DNA of 49,686 nucleotides from a virus. A program made the position numbers and the translations under genes. The DNA is taken from the IMG/VR virus record IMGVR_UViG_3300027291_000152, positions 1-49,686 of that record. One strand, given 5' to 3'. The notes beneath the pieces are model-generated. The model did no database searches and was not told where the DNA came from. It worked only from the letters and a program-made list of their open reading frames with translations. Shown piece by piece: positions 16,400-24,829 of this stretch (positions are counted from its first letter, which is position 1; the number at the start of each line of letters is the position of its first letter).

Positions 16400-17056
16400 A
16401 TGTCCAACTGGAACGATTTCAACGACGCTGAACAGCAGCAGTCCTTCGACCTCATCCCGCGCAACACGGCAGCCAAGCTGCGCCTAACCATCAAGCCCGG
16501 TGGCTTCGATGATCCGGCACTGGGCTGGACCGGCGGCTGGGCCACCCAGAGTTTCGAGACCGGCGCGGTCTACCTCGCCTGCGAGGGCGTGGTGATGGAA
16601 GGTCCGTTTGCCAAACGCAAGATCTGGTGGAACGTCGGCCTGCATTCGCCCAAGGGACCCAACTGGGGGAACATGGGCCGGACCTTCGTCCGTGCCGCGC
16701 TCAACTCCGCGCGCAACGTGCATCCGGCCGACAACAGCCCCCAGGCCCAGGCGGCTCGTCGCATCAGCGGCTTTGCCGACCTCGATGGCCTCGAGTTCGC
16801 CGCGCGCATCGACATCGAGAAGGATGGCCGGGGCGAGGACCGCAACACCATCAAGGCCGCCATCGAGCCAGACCACAAGGACTACGCCCTGGTCATGGGC
16901 GTGATGCCCAAGGGGGGTACTGGCAATCCCGGTGGCAACTCCGGTGCGCCGGCTGCGGTCGCGGCACCCAGTTACACACCTCCGGCTGCACACACGGCCA
17001 CCTCGCGTCCTGCGTCTTCCACCGTCCCCAGCGGCAAACCCGCCTGGGCGCAGTAA
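16400..17056 (+). CDS. Candidate phage ssDNA-binding protein (DUF669-like)
   Basis: The protein of 218 residues starts MSNWNDFNDAEQQQSFDLIP and has an OB-like beta-rich core (AKLRLTIKPGG, FAARIDIEKDGR) and a low-complexity Ala/Pro/Ser tail ending in GKPAWAQ. A flexible tail with an aromatic tip is reminiscent of SSB C-termini. Directly downstream of an AAA_24 ATPase, such proteins commonly serve as the phage SSB. The exact family is not certain. The start is supported by its position just after the ATPase stop. Confidence 0.65.
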   Translation: MSNWNDFNDAEQQQSFDLIPRNTAAKLRLTIKPGGFDDPALGWTGGWATQSFETGAVYLACEGVVMEGPFAKRKIWWNVGLHSPKGPNWGNMGRTFVRAALNSARNVHPADNSPQAQAARRISGFADLDGLEFAARIDIEKDGRGEDRNTIKAAIEPDHKDYALVMGVMPKGGTGNPGGNSGAPAAVAAPSYTPPAAHTATSRPASSTVPSGKPAWAQ

Positions 17057-17070
17057 GGGAGGGCGTGACG

Positions 17071-17928
17071 ATGATGAGCACACTTATTCTCACGACCAGC
17101 CACTACGGCGTGGTGCGCTTCGGTGACCTGGCGGTGGAAGCCGTGGTGCTGGAAGACGGCACGCGTGGCTATGTGCAGCGGCAACTGGCCACCGCCATCG
17201 GCCTGCACGAATCGCGCCGGGGCAGCCAACTCAAAACCTTGCTGTCCGATGTCGCCCCGGGCGCGGTTGAGGTCTTGCAGGAGAACGCCTGCAGCATCCG
17301 TCTGCCCTCGGGCCAGACCACGGCCTTCTTTCCGGCCGGGGTGATCAGCGAGGTCGCCTCGGGCGTGATCGACGCGGCCCTCGAAGGTCGTCTGCACCGC
17401 AAGCGCCAGCACCTGGTGCCCAACTGCCAGCGCATCTTGAAGGCCTTGGCCAAGACCGGTGAGGTCGCGCTGATCGATGAGGCCACCGGCTACCAGTACC
17501 ACCGCGCCCCCGATGCGCTGCAGGCCTTGATCTCCCGTCTGCTGCGAGAACGTGTGGCGAGCTGGGAGCGGCGCTTCAGCCCCGACTACTACCGGGCGCT
17601 GTTTCGCCTGTTCGGCTGGCAGTACCAGGGCCATCAGCAAAACCCGCCGGCGGTGATCGGCCAGATCACCCTGCGCTGGGTGTACGACGTGATCATGCCT
17701 CGCGAAATCATCGAGGAGATCCGCAACCGCAAGCGCCTGTCCGACAAGGCGCACCAGTGGCTCTCCGAAGGCGGCCTCGCCTTGCTGGAAAAGCAGATCC
17801 ACGCGGTGACCATGATCGCGCGCTCGTCGATGACCTACCGGGACTTCGACACGCGCTGCGCCACGGCGTTTGGCAGCCAGCCGCTGCAGATGACCCTCTT
17901 CATCGGTGCGCTGGAGGGAGGGCAATGA
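17071..17928 (+). CDS. P63C domain protein
   Basis: This 285-residue phage protein matches the P63C domain pattern in its C-terminal half: WERRFSPDYYRALFRLFGWQYQ, then RWVYDVIMPREIIEEIRNR (about 165-230). The N-terminal half contains DGTRGYVQRQLATAIGLHESR, resembling a small DNA-binding segment. P63C proteins occur in phages and mobile elements and their activity is not established. It lies in the replication operon with GGAGGG upstream of ATG 17071. A longer reading of the frame back to 16627 would overlap the previous gene and is rejected. Confidence 0.75.
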   Translation: MMSTLILTTSHYGVVRFGDLAVEAVVLEDGTRGYVQRQLATAIGLHESRRGSQLKTLLSDVAPGAVEVLQENACSIRLPSGQTTAFFPAGVISEVASGVIDAALEGRLHRKRQHLVPNCQRILKALAKTGEVALIDEATGYQYHRAPDALQALISRLLRERVASWERRFSPDYYRALFRLFGWQYQGHQQNPPAVIGQITLRWVYDVIMPREIIEEIRNRKRLSDKAHQWLSEGGLALLEKQIHAVTMIARSSMTYRDFDTRCATAFGSQPLQMTLFIGALEGGQ

Positions 17929-18495
17929 ATGGCCGGCCAATGTTGGGCTTGCCGCCGGCAGGCCCGTGGCCTCGGCCACAGCGACAACCGCTTCCGGGTG
18001 GGCGAAGCCCGTCGGTACCCGATGGATTGGGTCTTTTGCAGCCGCAAATGCCAGGACGCGTTTCACGCGCTCTATGGCCAGTGGCTGCGAACCGACCCCA
18101 GGCAGGAGGACGTGCTCATGGTTGATCCGACCGAATTCGAGCGCGCGGCGATGCGCGCCTGCCTGAAGTTCTTCGGCGAGGCCGCCGGTGAGATCGGTTT
18201 CGACAAACCGCTGGGTCACTACAGCGAGGCCGAGGCCTTGCAGGTGATCGAGGCGATTGTGACCGGCTGGACGGAAGCCATGGCGGCGCACCACCAACAG
18301 GCGAAATACCCACCCGTGCGTGGAATTGAGCCCTATGAGACGCAGGTACCGCAGCCGGTGGCCAAGCTGGAGCCGACATCGGCAACGACCACCTTCGATC
18401 CGGCGAATCCCTTCGCGGATCTGGAGGACGACCTGCCGTGGGAAACCGAGACGCCAGTGTCAGCCAAGTCGGACAAGCGTGGGAGGGCGAAGTGA
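17929..18495 (+). CDS. Zinc-ribbon protein, DUF6511-like
   Basis: The 188-residue product begins with a probable zinc ribbon: Cys5 and Cys8 (CWAC) with Cys37 and Cys41 (CSRKC), separated by GHSDNRFRVGEARRYPMDWVF. The rest is helical (RAAMRACLKFFGEAAGEIGF) and ends in an acidic, disordered tail. I recall this arrangement as DUF6511 in prophage replication modules. DNA or protein binding is likely; the function is unknown. The start at 17929 overlaps the upstream stop. Confidence 0.65.
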   Translation: MAGQCWACRRQARGLGHSDNRFRVGEARRYPMDWVFCSRKCQDAFHALYGQWLRTDPRQEDVLMVDPTEFERAAMRACLKFFGEAAGEIGFDKPLGHYSEAEALQVIEAIVTGWTEAMAAHHQQAKYPPVRGIEPYETQVPQPVAKLEPTSATTTFDPANPFADLEDDLPWETETPVSAKSDKRGRAK

Positions 18496-19043
18496 TGCAG
18501 AAAGACGCCACTCATCAGCCGAACACAGGGCGGTGCGTCGTTCGTCGCAAGCCTCTCCCCTTATCGGTACGGCTTTGGAGCCGCGTTGATCTGGGTGCAG
18601 GTCCCGATGGTTGTTGGCTCTGGCTGGGTAGCACCAACGTCAGGGGCTATGGACAGATCCGTCGCGAGCCAGAGGGTAATGCGCTTCGAGGCGCAAAGAC
18701 CACCACTCACCGCGCAGCGTGGGAGCTTACCTACGGCCCTATCCCTGATGGGCTGCATGTCTGCCATCGCTGCGATACGCCACGTTGTGTGAATCCGGCG
18801 CACCTCTGGCTTGGGACACACGCCGAGAACCTGGCTGACATGAAGGCCAAGGGGAGAGCAGCTCGTGGCGAGCGTAGTAGTTCAGCACGTCTGAACAGCA
18901 AACAGGTACAGGTCATCAAGCGCCTGCTTGCAGTTGGTGCGTGCTCACCCAAGGAGCTATCGGTGCTGGCCGGGGTGACGCCCAGTGCCATCGACGCGAT
19001 CAAGCACGAAAAAACATGGAGGCATATCGATGCTGGACTTTAA
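18495..19043 (+). CDS. HNH homing-type endonuclease, inserted
   Basis: This 182-residue protein carries an HNH_3-type motif around residues 88-103 (HVCHRCDTPRCVNPAHL: His88, Cys90, His91, Cys93, Cys98, Asn100, His103), then THAENLADMKAKGR and a C-terminal helix-turn-helix that probably recognises the target site. Free-standing HNH enzymes of this kind cleave phage DNA lacking them and spread by repair. It starts one base inside the previous stop and runs 14 bases into the next gene, whose Shine-Dalgarno lies inside it, so it seems precisely fitted between two replication genes. It is probably not needed for replication. Confidence 0.85.
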   Translation: MQKDATHQPNTGRCVVRRKPLPLSVRLWSRVDLGAGPDGCWLWLGSTNVRGYGQIRREPEGNALRGAKTTTHRAAWELTYGPIPDGLHVCHRCDTPRCVNPAHLWLGTHAENLADMKAKGRAARGERSSSARLNSKQVQVIKRLLAVGACSPKELSVLAGVTPSAIDAIKHEKTWRHIDAGL

Positions 19044-19785
19044 TCACAGACCGGCCTTCCACGAGCGGGTGACGGGCTTCATCGATGCGGCGCTGGATGT
19101 TGAACGTGCCGGGCAGACCCCGCGTGACTACCTTGGTGCTTCCCGTCTGGGTGTGGCTTGCGAACGGGCGCTGCAGTACGAGTACGCCGGTGCGCCAGTT
19201 GATCCCGGGCGGGGTTTCTCGGGGCGCATCCTGCGGGTGTTCGAGGTCGGCCATGTGCTGGAGGATCTGGCCGTGCGCTGGCTGCGCATGGCGGGGTTTG
19301 AGCTGCACAACCAGAAGGTCAACGGCGGCCAGTTCGGCTTCTCGGTGGCGGGTGGCCGGATCAAGGGGCACGTTGACGGAATCATCACGGCGGCACCGCC
19401 AGAGCTGGGGCTTTCTTTTCCGATGCTCTTCGAGTGCAAGACCATGGCCGACAAGCACTGGAAGGCCTGCGCCAAGTCTGGCGTGGCGGTCACCAAGCCA
19501 GTCTATGCAGCACAGATGGCGACCTACCAGGCCTACATGGAAGGCACGGTCGAAGGCATCAGCCGCAACCCGGCGCTCTTCACCGCCATCAACAAGGACA
19601 CGCAGGAGCTGTGGTTCGAGCTGGTGCCCTTCGATGCGGCGCTGGCGCAAAAGATGTCCGACCGGGCGGTGCGAGTGATCCAGGCGACGGAAGCCGGTGA
19701 GCTACTGCCGCGTGCCTTCGCCGAGGCCAGTCACTTCGAGTGCAAGTTCTGCAGCTATGCGCAGCGTTGCTGGGGAGGTGTGTGA
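19030..19785 (+). CDS. Cas4/RecB-like PD-(D/E)XK exonuclease with Fe-S cluster
   Basis: The product is 251 residues. The PD-(D/E)XK core has Asp116 (GHVDGII), Glu135 and Lys137 (FECKTM). Four cysteines, Cys44 (GVACERA) and Cys238, Cys241, Cys247 (CKFCSYAQRC), match the iron-sulphur cluster of Cas4 and AddB nucleases. Such enzymes resect DNA ends to leave single strands for annealing. It works naturally with the AAA_24 ATPase and SSB upstream. ATG 19030 has GGAGG 7 bases upstream and gives the normal N-terminus; an extension to 18985 is rejected. Confidence 0.85.
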   Translation: MLDFNHRPAFHERVTGFIDAALDVERAGQTPRDYLGASRLGVACERALQYEYAGAPVDPGRGFSGRILRVFEVGHVLEDLAVRWLRMAGFELHNQKVNGGQFGFSVAGGRIKGHVDGIITAAPPELGLSFPMLFECKTMADKHWKACAKSGVAVTKPVYAAQMATYQAYMEGTVEGISRNPALFTAINKDTQELWFELVPFDAALAQKMSDRAVRVIQATEAGELLPRAFAEASHFECKFCSYAQRCWGGV

Positions 19786-20264
19786 TGAGCACAGCTTCCA
19801 AGCGCGCCAGCGCACGAAAGACCTACCGCACCGAGTGGGTGGATCGCTGGTCGCCACCCAAACCCCTGGTCGGGCTGCAGGCCATCGAGAAGGTGTTGAA
19901 CCGTCACACCTTCCTCGTGTGCCCGGAGTCTCGTCTGGTGGTGGCGGTGCTCGCCCGCGCCATCCACGACAGCCTGAGTTTGACCAACCGCCGGATGCGG
20001 CGCGAGGCCCGGCGCTTTCTGCTCGGGGATGACCTCACGCTCTGGTGTGACCTGGTCGGCTTGCATCCGGACTTCGTGCGTTTCGTCGCCCGCAAGGCGG
20101 GCTACCTCGCGGACGAGAAGGCGCATTGGCAGAAGGTGCCGATCAAGGTGCCGGCCCTGCCGGTACCGACTGAGCCGGTCGTCAACGCCAGCAGCGCGCC
20201 CGTGCATTCCATCACCTGCCACGCCCACAACCATCCGCCACAGGGAGGACTGATCCATGCTTGA
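19785..20264 (+). CDS. Hypothetical phage protein, 159 residues
   Basis: The ATG at 19785 overlaps the nuclease stop (TGATG). The protein is basic at the N-terminus (KRASARKTYRTEWVDRW), has a helical middle (SLTNRRMRREARRFLLGDD) and a Pro-rich, His-containing tail. Its place between nuclease and primase suggests a replication-accessory protein. No family is recognised. Confidence 0.65.
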   Translation: MSTASKRASARKTYRTEWVDRWSPPKPLVGLQAIEKVLNRHTFLVCPESRLVVAVLARAIHDSLSLTNRRMRREARRFLLGDDLTLWCDLVGLHPDFVRFVARKAGYLADEKAHWQKVPIKVPALPVPTEPVVNASSAPVHSITCHAHNHPPQGGLIHA

Positions 20265-22569
20265 CTTCAATTCGGTGCCGCCGGTGGCTATCCCCACTGG
20301 TGGTGATCTCAACCAACAACGCGATGCCATCCGTGCCGATCTGCTGGCGCGGCTGGAGTCGGTGCTGATGACGCTGCTGCCTGCCGGTAAGAAGCGTGGC
20401 CAGAAGTACCTGGTCGGCGACATGCTCGGCAGTCCTGGCGACAGCCTGGAGGTGTCGCTCAAGGGGGAAACCGCTGGCCTGTGGCACGACCATGCCACGG
20501 GTGAAGGCGGTGACATCTTCGATCTGATCGCTGCCCACCATGGGCTCGATACCCAGGCGGACTTTGCCCGGGTGCTGGAAATCGCCGGGCAACTGGTCGG
20601 GCGTGCCGCCAGCCATCCCCCGAAGCGCAAGAAGGCCGAAGCCCCTGTCGACGAGCTGGGTCCGGCCACCGCCAAGTGGGACTACCTGGATGCAGCCGGC
20701 AACCTGATCGCCTGCGTGTATCGCTATGACCCGGCACCGGGCAGGAAGGAGTTCCGCCCCTGGGATGCCAAGCGCCGCAAGATGGCGCCGCCCGAGCCGC
20801 GCCCGCTCTACAACCAGCCAGGGGTCGTTGCTGCGGAGCAGGTGATCCTGGTTGAGGGCGAGAAGTGTGCGCAGGCCTTGATCGAGGCAGGCATCATCGC
20901 AACCACGGCCATGCACGGGGCCAACGCGCCGGTCGACAAGACCGACTGGTCACCGCTGGCGGGCAAAGCCGTGCTCATCTGGCCGGATCGGGACAAACCG
21001 GGATTCGGCTATGCAGAGACCGCCTCACAAGCTGTGCTCATGGCTGGGGCCACTTCTTGCGCCATCCTGCTGCCACCCGATGACAAGCCCGAGGGATGGG
21101 ATGCAGCGGATGCCTTGGTCGAGGGCTTCGATGTCACGGGTTTCATTGCCACCGGTCCTCGCATCACGGTGCAGCCTTTGGGCGATGAGCCCGATCTGCC
21201 GGAGTACGACGGGCAAGCCGACCACGACAGCGATGCCACGGTCTGGGGCACCGAGGATGCGCTCGCGGTGAGTTTCACCCGGCGCTACCAACGCGATTGG
21301 CGCTACATCGCGGCCTGGGGCAAATGGCTGATGTGGGATGGCCAGCGCTGGCGGGCCGAAGAAACCTTGGCGGCCACCGATCTGATCCGTCACGTCTGTC
21401 GCCACGCGGCAGTCCGCGCAGACAGCAGCAAGGTCGCAGCCAAGCTCGCCGCCAGCAGCACGGTGGGTGGTGTCGAACGTCTGGCCCGTACCGACCGCCG
21501 GCACGCGGCGACCACAGACGAGTGGGATGCGGACATCTGGCTCATCAACACGCCAGGGGGTGTCGTCGATCTGCGCACCGGCCGGATGCGCCCGCACGAC
21601 CGTGCCGACCGGATGACGAAGATTGCTTCGGCCACTTTGGTGTCGGGCAGCACCTGCCCGACCTGGATGCGGTTTCTGGAGCAGGTCACCGGTGGCGATA
21701 CCGAGCTGCAGTCCTACCTGCAGCGGATGTTCGGCTACTGCCTGACCGGGGCGACCAGTGAGCACGCCTTGTTCTTCCTCTACGGCACCGGCGCCAACGG
21801 CAAGTCGGTGTTTGTAAACACGCTCTTCACCCTGCTCGGGGACTACGCCGCCAACGCCCCCATGGACACCTTCATGGAAACACGTGGGGATCGGCATCCC
21901 ACCGATCTGGCGGGGCTGCGCGGCTCGCGCTTTGTCGGCGCAACCGAAACCGAACAGGGGCGGCGCTGGAACGAGTCGAAGATCAAGGAGATCACCGGTG
22001 GCGACCGGGTGTCCGCCCGCTTCATGCGCCAGGATTTCTTCACCTACGTGCCGCAGTTCAAGTTGGTGATCGCGGGCAACCACAAGCCGGCCATCCGCAA
22101 CATCGACGAGGCCATGCGCCGGCGCCTGCACCTGATCCCCTTCACGATCACCGTGCCCCCGGAAAAGCGCGACAAGCAGCTGCAGACCAAGTTGCTGGCC
22201 GAGGCCAACGGCATCTTCAGCTGGGGCGTCGAGGGGTGTCTGGCCTGGCAGCGCGAGGGGCTGCGCCAGCCTCAATCGGTGCTGGATGCGACGGACGAGT
22301 ACTTCGAGGACGAGGACGCCATCGGCCAGTGGATGGGTGAGCGTTGCTATGTCGGACCTGCTGCGCGCGCCCCCACAGCGGACCTGTTTGCCGACTGGCG
22401 TGAGTGGGCAGAAAAGCACGGTGAATTCGTCGGATCGATCAAGCGTTTCTCCGAAACCTTGGTCTCACGACGCTTTGCCCGGTGGCGAAACCCGAAGGGA
22501 GCGATGGGCTTTGAAGGCATTGGCCTGCAGCCTAAGGAATACCCCGGATACCCCCACTACACCGACTGA
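20257..22569 (+). CDS. P4-family primase/helicase with Toprim and SF3 domains
   Basis: The 770-residue replication protein has an N-terminal primase-like segment (HDHATGEGGDIFDLI near 75), a Toprim domain with VILVEGEKCAQALIEAG (about 197-213) and PDRDKPG, and a C-terminal D5/SF3 helicase with Walker A GTGANGKS at 510-517, then LAGLRGSRF, VIAGNHKP and MRRRLHLIPF. It should prime and unwind phage DNA at the origin. It is coupled to the previous gene by an 8-base overlap and has GGAGG upstream. Downstream lies a long inverted repeat that may be the origin. Confidence 0.92.
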   Translation: MLDFNSVPPVAIPTGGDLNQQRDAIRADLLARLESVLMTLLPAGKKRGQKYLVGDMLGSPGDSLEVSLKGETAGLWHDHATGEGGDIFDLIAAHHGLDTQADFARVLEIAGQLVGRAASHPPKRKKAEAPVDELGPATAKWDYLDAAGNLIACVYRYDPAPGRKEFRPWDAKRRKMAPPEPRPLYNQPGVVAAEQVILVEGEKCAQALIEAGIIATTAMHGANAPVDKTDWSPLAGKAVLIWPDRDKPGFGYAETASQAVLMAGATSCAILLPPDDKPEGWDAADALVEGFDVTGFIATGPRITVQPLGDEPDLPEYDGQADHDSDATVWGTEDALAVSFTRRYQRDWRYIAAWGKWLMWDGQRWRAEETLAATDLIRHVCRHAAVRADSSKVAAKLAASSTVGGVERLARTDRRHAATTDEWDADIWLINTPGGVVDLRTGRMRPHDRADRMTKIASATLVSGSTCPTWMRFLEQVTGGDTELQSYLQRMFGYCLTGATSEHALFFLYGTGANGKSVFVNTLFTLLGDYAANAPMDTFMETRGDRHPTDLAGLRGSRFVGATETEQGRRWNESKIKEITGGDRVSARFMRQDFFTYVPQFKLVIAGNHKPAIRNIDEAMRRRLHLIPFTITVPPEKRDKQLQTKLLAEANGIFSWGVEGCLAWQREGLRQPQSVLDATDEYFEDEDAIGQWMGERCYVGPAARAPTADLFADWREWAEKHGEFVGSIKRFSETLVSRRFARWRNPKGAMGFEGIGLQPKEYPGYPHYTD

Positions 22570-22593
22570 AAAAGCCGAGCTGGCCGGGGCGGC

Positions 22594-22686
22594 CTGAAGG
22601 ATTTGAAGGGTTTACGGATTTACGCCTACACGCGTGCGCGTACACACGTATGAGAGGTTAACCCTCAGACCCTTCAAATCCTTCAG
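22594..22686. repeat. 18-bp inverted repeat after the primase gene, candidate origin or terminator
   Basis: The arm CTGAAGGATTTGAAGGGT (22594-22611) is matched perfectly by its complement at 22669-22686. The 57-base interior contains ACGCG-TG-CGCGT, TTTACGGATTTACG direct repeats and alternating purine-pyrimidine CG/TACACA sequence. It lies between the primase-helicase and the resolvase. The size and internal repeats exceed a simple terminator and no T-run follows. Options are a replication origin, an RNA switch or a strong processing stem. Confidence 0.65.
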
Positions 22687-22726
22687 CCCCGGTGTCGGCT
22701 CCTAAACGAATGAGGAACTGAACACT

Positions 22727-23200
22727 ATGACGACAACGATTTTGGCCCTGGATCTGGGCACGACCACCGGCTGGGCACTGACCGGCCGCGACGGATTCAT
22801 CAGCGGCGGCAGCGAATCTTTCAAACCACAGCGGTTTGAGGGCGGCGGGATGAGATACCTGCGCTTCAAGCGCTGGCTGACTGACATCAAGCAGTGCACT
22901 GATGGGCTCGACTGGGTGGTGTTCGAAGAAGTAAGGAAACACGCCGGGGTCGATGCGGCCCATGCCTACGGCGGCTTCATGGCGCACCTGACGGCCTGGT
23001 GCGAGCACCACCAGATCCCGTACCAGGGTGTGCCTGTGGGCACGATCAAGAAGCACGCCACCGGCAAGGGCAACGCCGGCAAGGCCGAGATGATCGCGGC
23101 TGCCAAGGCGCGCGGCCATGAACCGGTCGATGACAACCACGCCGACGCGCTGGCGCTGCTGGACTGGGCGATGGCCCAAGGGGGTGTGGCATGCGCATGA
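22727..23200 (+). CDS. RuvC-like Holliday-junction resolvase
   Basis: The protein has 157 residues, close to E. coli RuvC (173). The acidic active-site set is present: Asp9 (ALDLGTTTG), Glu67/Glu68 (VVFEEV) and Asp135/Asp136 with Asp140 (DDNHADALALL). It cuts four-way junctions in replicating or recombining phage DNA so that packaging is not blocked. It is the first gene after the inverted repeat and overlaps the next frame by a few bases. Confidence 0.88.
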   Translation: MTTTILALDLGTTTGWALTGRDGFISGGSESFKPQRFEGGGMRYLRFKRWLTDIKQCTDGLDWVVFEEVRKHAGVDAAHAYGGFMAHLTAWCEHHQIPYQGVPVGTIKKHATGKGNAGKAEMIAAAKARGHEPVDDNHADALALLDWAMAQGGVACA

Positions 23201-23559
23201 GCACCCCTTCGATTCCCTGCTCCTTGGGCAAGATGGCACCGCAGTCTCCAGCCAATGCCGAAGAGCTGCGCGCCATGCGCGCCGCTGCCTGGCACAAGCA
23301 AGGCATTGTGGTCGTGCCACTCGACGAGATCTACGACGACTGGGACCGGGCGTTTCTGACCGGCATCGCCATCAAGCTCTACGGTGCGCGCACCGTCGCT
23401 TCCCGCAAGAGCACACCTTGGGCCGAGGGCGAGGTGATCGACCGGGGTGATGGCGAGACCTGGACGGTGGTGGCGACCACAGGGAAGTCGGTGACGCTTC
23501 AGCGCAGCCGCGATGGTGCGCTGGCGACTCTCGGGCAACTTGGGGAGGCACGGCCATGA
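23191..23559 (+). CDS. Hypothetical phage protein, 122 residues
   Basis: The frame starts at ATG 23191 (GGGG six bases upstream) or ATG 23197, which overlaps the resolvase stop. The N-terminal region is helical (AEELRAMRAAAWHKQG) with VVPLDEIYDDWDRAFL and then a beta segment (EGEVIDRGDGETWTVVATTGKSVTL). It overlaps the next gene by 4 bases. I recognise no family; the gene order suggests a late-early regulatory or replication-accessory protein. Confidence 0.6.
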   Translation: MRMSTPSIPCSLGKMAPQSPANAEELRAMRAAAWHKQGIVVVPLDEIYDDWDRAFLTGIAIKLYGARTVASRKSTPWAEGEVIDRGDGETWTVVATTGKSVTLQRSRDGALATLGQLGEARP

Positions 23560-24143
23560 CCAAAAAGACGCAACGCGCCCGAGCCAGGGCCGATAAGAAA
23601 CCCCGCATCGGCGAGGAGCACATCCGCCCGGATGGCAGCGTGATCCGCTACGTGCGGGAAGAGGACGATGACCAGAAGCCGGTCGACCACTACCGCACCG
23701 TGGACACGCTGGCGCTGATGTTCCGTAACGGCAGCATCACCGGTGCCATGCACGATGCCGGCCAGCAGTTCTCGCAGGACTTTGCTCGGGCGTTCGGCAG
23801 CGGTGTCGCCAGTCCCAAGCTCGATGGTCTGCCAGGTGGCACCGCACCCGGGCAGATGATGGTCGAGAAGAACGCCGGTGCTGCCCGTGCGGTTCGGGAT
23901 GCACTAGAGGCTGTGGGCGGCAGTGGCAGTCCTGCTGGATCGGCGCTGTGGTACGTGGCCGGATTGGGGCAATCGGTCCGAGAGTGGGCGCTTCGCCAAG
24001 GCTGGGCTGGCAAGGCAATCTCCCTGCACGAGGCCAAGGGCATCCTGGTCGCGGGACTAGGGGTGTTGGCGCGGTACTACGGCTATGACCGCAGCAGCAG
24101 TGCGCGTAGCAGACGCCCTCCACAGACCGAGGCCGTTCCTTGA
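23556..24143 (+). CDS. Hypothetical phage protein, DUF6456-like, 195 residues
   Basis: The product has a basic N-terminus (KKTQRARARADKK), a helical segment LALMFRNGSITGAMHDAGQQFSQDF and a C-terminal part with SLHEAKGILVAGLGVLARYYG. The pattern recalls DUF6456 domains, which are found near regulators, but the match is weak. As the last gene of the early operon it might act in late-gene control. It is followed directly by the ParDE promoter, so the early transcript probably ends or is interrupted here. Confidence 0.5.
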   Translation: MTKKTQRARARADKKPRIGEEHIRPDGSVIRYVREEDDDQKPVDHYRTVDTLALMFRNGSITGAMHDAGQQFSQDFARAFGSGVASPKLDGLPGGTAPGQMMVEKNAGAARAVRDALEAVGGSGSPAGSALWYVAGLGQSVREWALRQGWAGKAISLHEAKGILVAGLGVLARYYGYDRSSSARSRRPPQTEAVP

Positions 24144-24180
24144 CAAGAGACGTGGGGCTGGGTTTAATAACTGTTATTAA
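24140..24180 (+). promoter_or_regulatory. ParDE promoter with overlapping operator
   Basis: TTGACA (24140-24145), a 17-base spacer and TTTAAT (24163-24168) form a strong promoter. A 17-base palindrome, TTAATAAC-T-GTTATTAA (24164-24180), lies across the -10 box. It is the expected binding site of a ribbon-helix-helix antitoxin, giving autorepression of the toxin-antitoxin pair inside the prophage. Confidence 0.78.
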
Positions 24181-24198
24181 CCAGCAGAAGGAGCAGCG

Positions 24199-24462
24199 AT
24201 GCCAACCAGTGTTGCTCTCAGCCCCCATTTTGAGACCTTCATCCGCCAGCAGGTCGACTCGGGTCGCTTCAACAACGTCAGCGAGGTCGTCCGCGCCGGA
24301 CTGCGTCTGCTTGAAGAGCGCGAAGCCGAACAGGCCACCAAGCTGCAGGCCTTGCGTGAGGCGATTGCGGTGGGCCTGGCCAGCGGTCCTGGGATTCCGG
24401 AAGAGGAAGTCTTTGATCGCCTGGAGGCGAAATATCGCGCTATGGCTGAGAAAGCGGTCTGA
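24199..24462 (+). CDS. parD: ParD-family antitoxin
   Basis: The protein has 87 residues. An N-terminal ribbon-helix-helix domain (MPTSVALSPHFETFIRQQV ... FNNVSEVVRAGLRLLEERE) binds DNA and forms dimers. The C-terminal helix (ALREAIAVGLASGPG) would wrap the toxin. AGAAGGAG lies 6-7 bases before ATG. The stop overlaps the toxin start (TGATG), the standard coupled order. It should neutralise the toxin and repress the palindrome upstream. Confidence 0.9.
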   Translation: MPTSVALSPHFETFIRQQVDSGRFNNVSEVVRAGLRLLEEREAEQATKLQALREAIAVGLASGPGIPEEEVFDRLEAKYRAMAEKAV

Positions 24463-24779
24463 TGCGGTTGGAGTTCCAGCCGCAGGCCGAACGCGATCTC
24501 GAAGGCATCGGTGACTATATCGCTCAGGATAATCCGCGACGGGCCATCTCTTTCCTGCATGAACTGCGCGCGCAGTGCCGCAAGATCCTGGTGGCGCCCC
24601 AAGCTTACCGGCCAAGGCCAGAACTTGGCGAAGGCATCCGCTCCTGCGCTTACGGCAACTACGAGATCTTTTTCACGGAAGATGGTCGGTTGCTGCGGAT
24701 CATCCGTGTGTTGCACGGTGCCATGGACATCGAAGCGCAGTTCGCCGAAAAAAATTCTGCTCCCGATGACAAAACCTAG
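24462..24779 (+). CDS. parE: ParE-family toxin
   Basis: The 105-residue RelE/ParE-fold protein shows the family signature: LEFQPQAERDLEGIGDYIAQDNPRRAISFL, RPELGEGIRSCAYGNYEIFFTEDG and IIRVLHGAMD. ParE toxins poison DNA gyrase and stabilise the element that carries them. It is coupled to parD and transcribed from the parD promoter. With HigBA at 40 kb this gives the prophage two intact toxin-antitoxin pairs. Confidence 0.9.
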   Translation: MRLEFQPQAERDLEGIGDYIAQDNPRRAISFLHELRAQCRKILVAPQAYRPRPELGEGIRSCAYGNYEIFFTEDGRLLRIIRVLHGAMDIEAQFAEKNSAPDDKT

Positions 24780-24829
24780 TTGAATGTTTGATCACACAAG
24801 GTAGAGTATTCACGTACTGCTGATAACTG

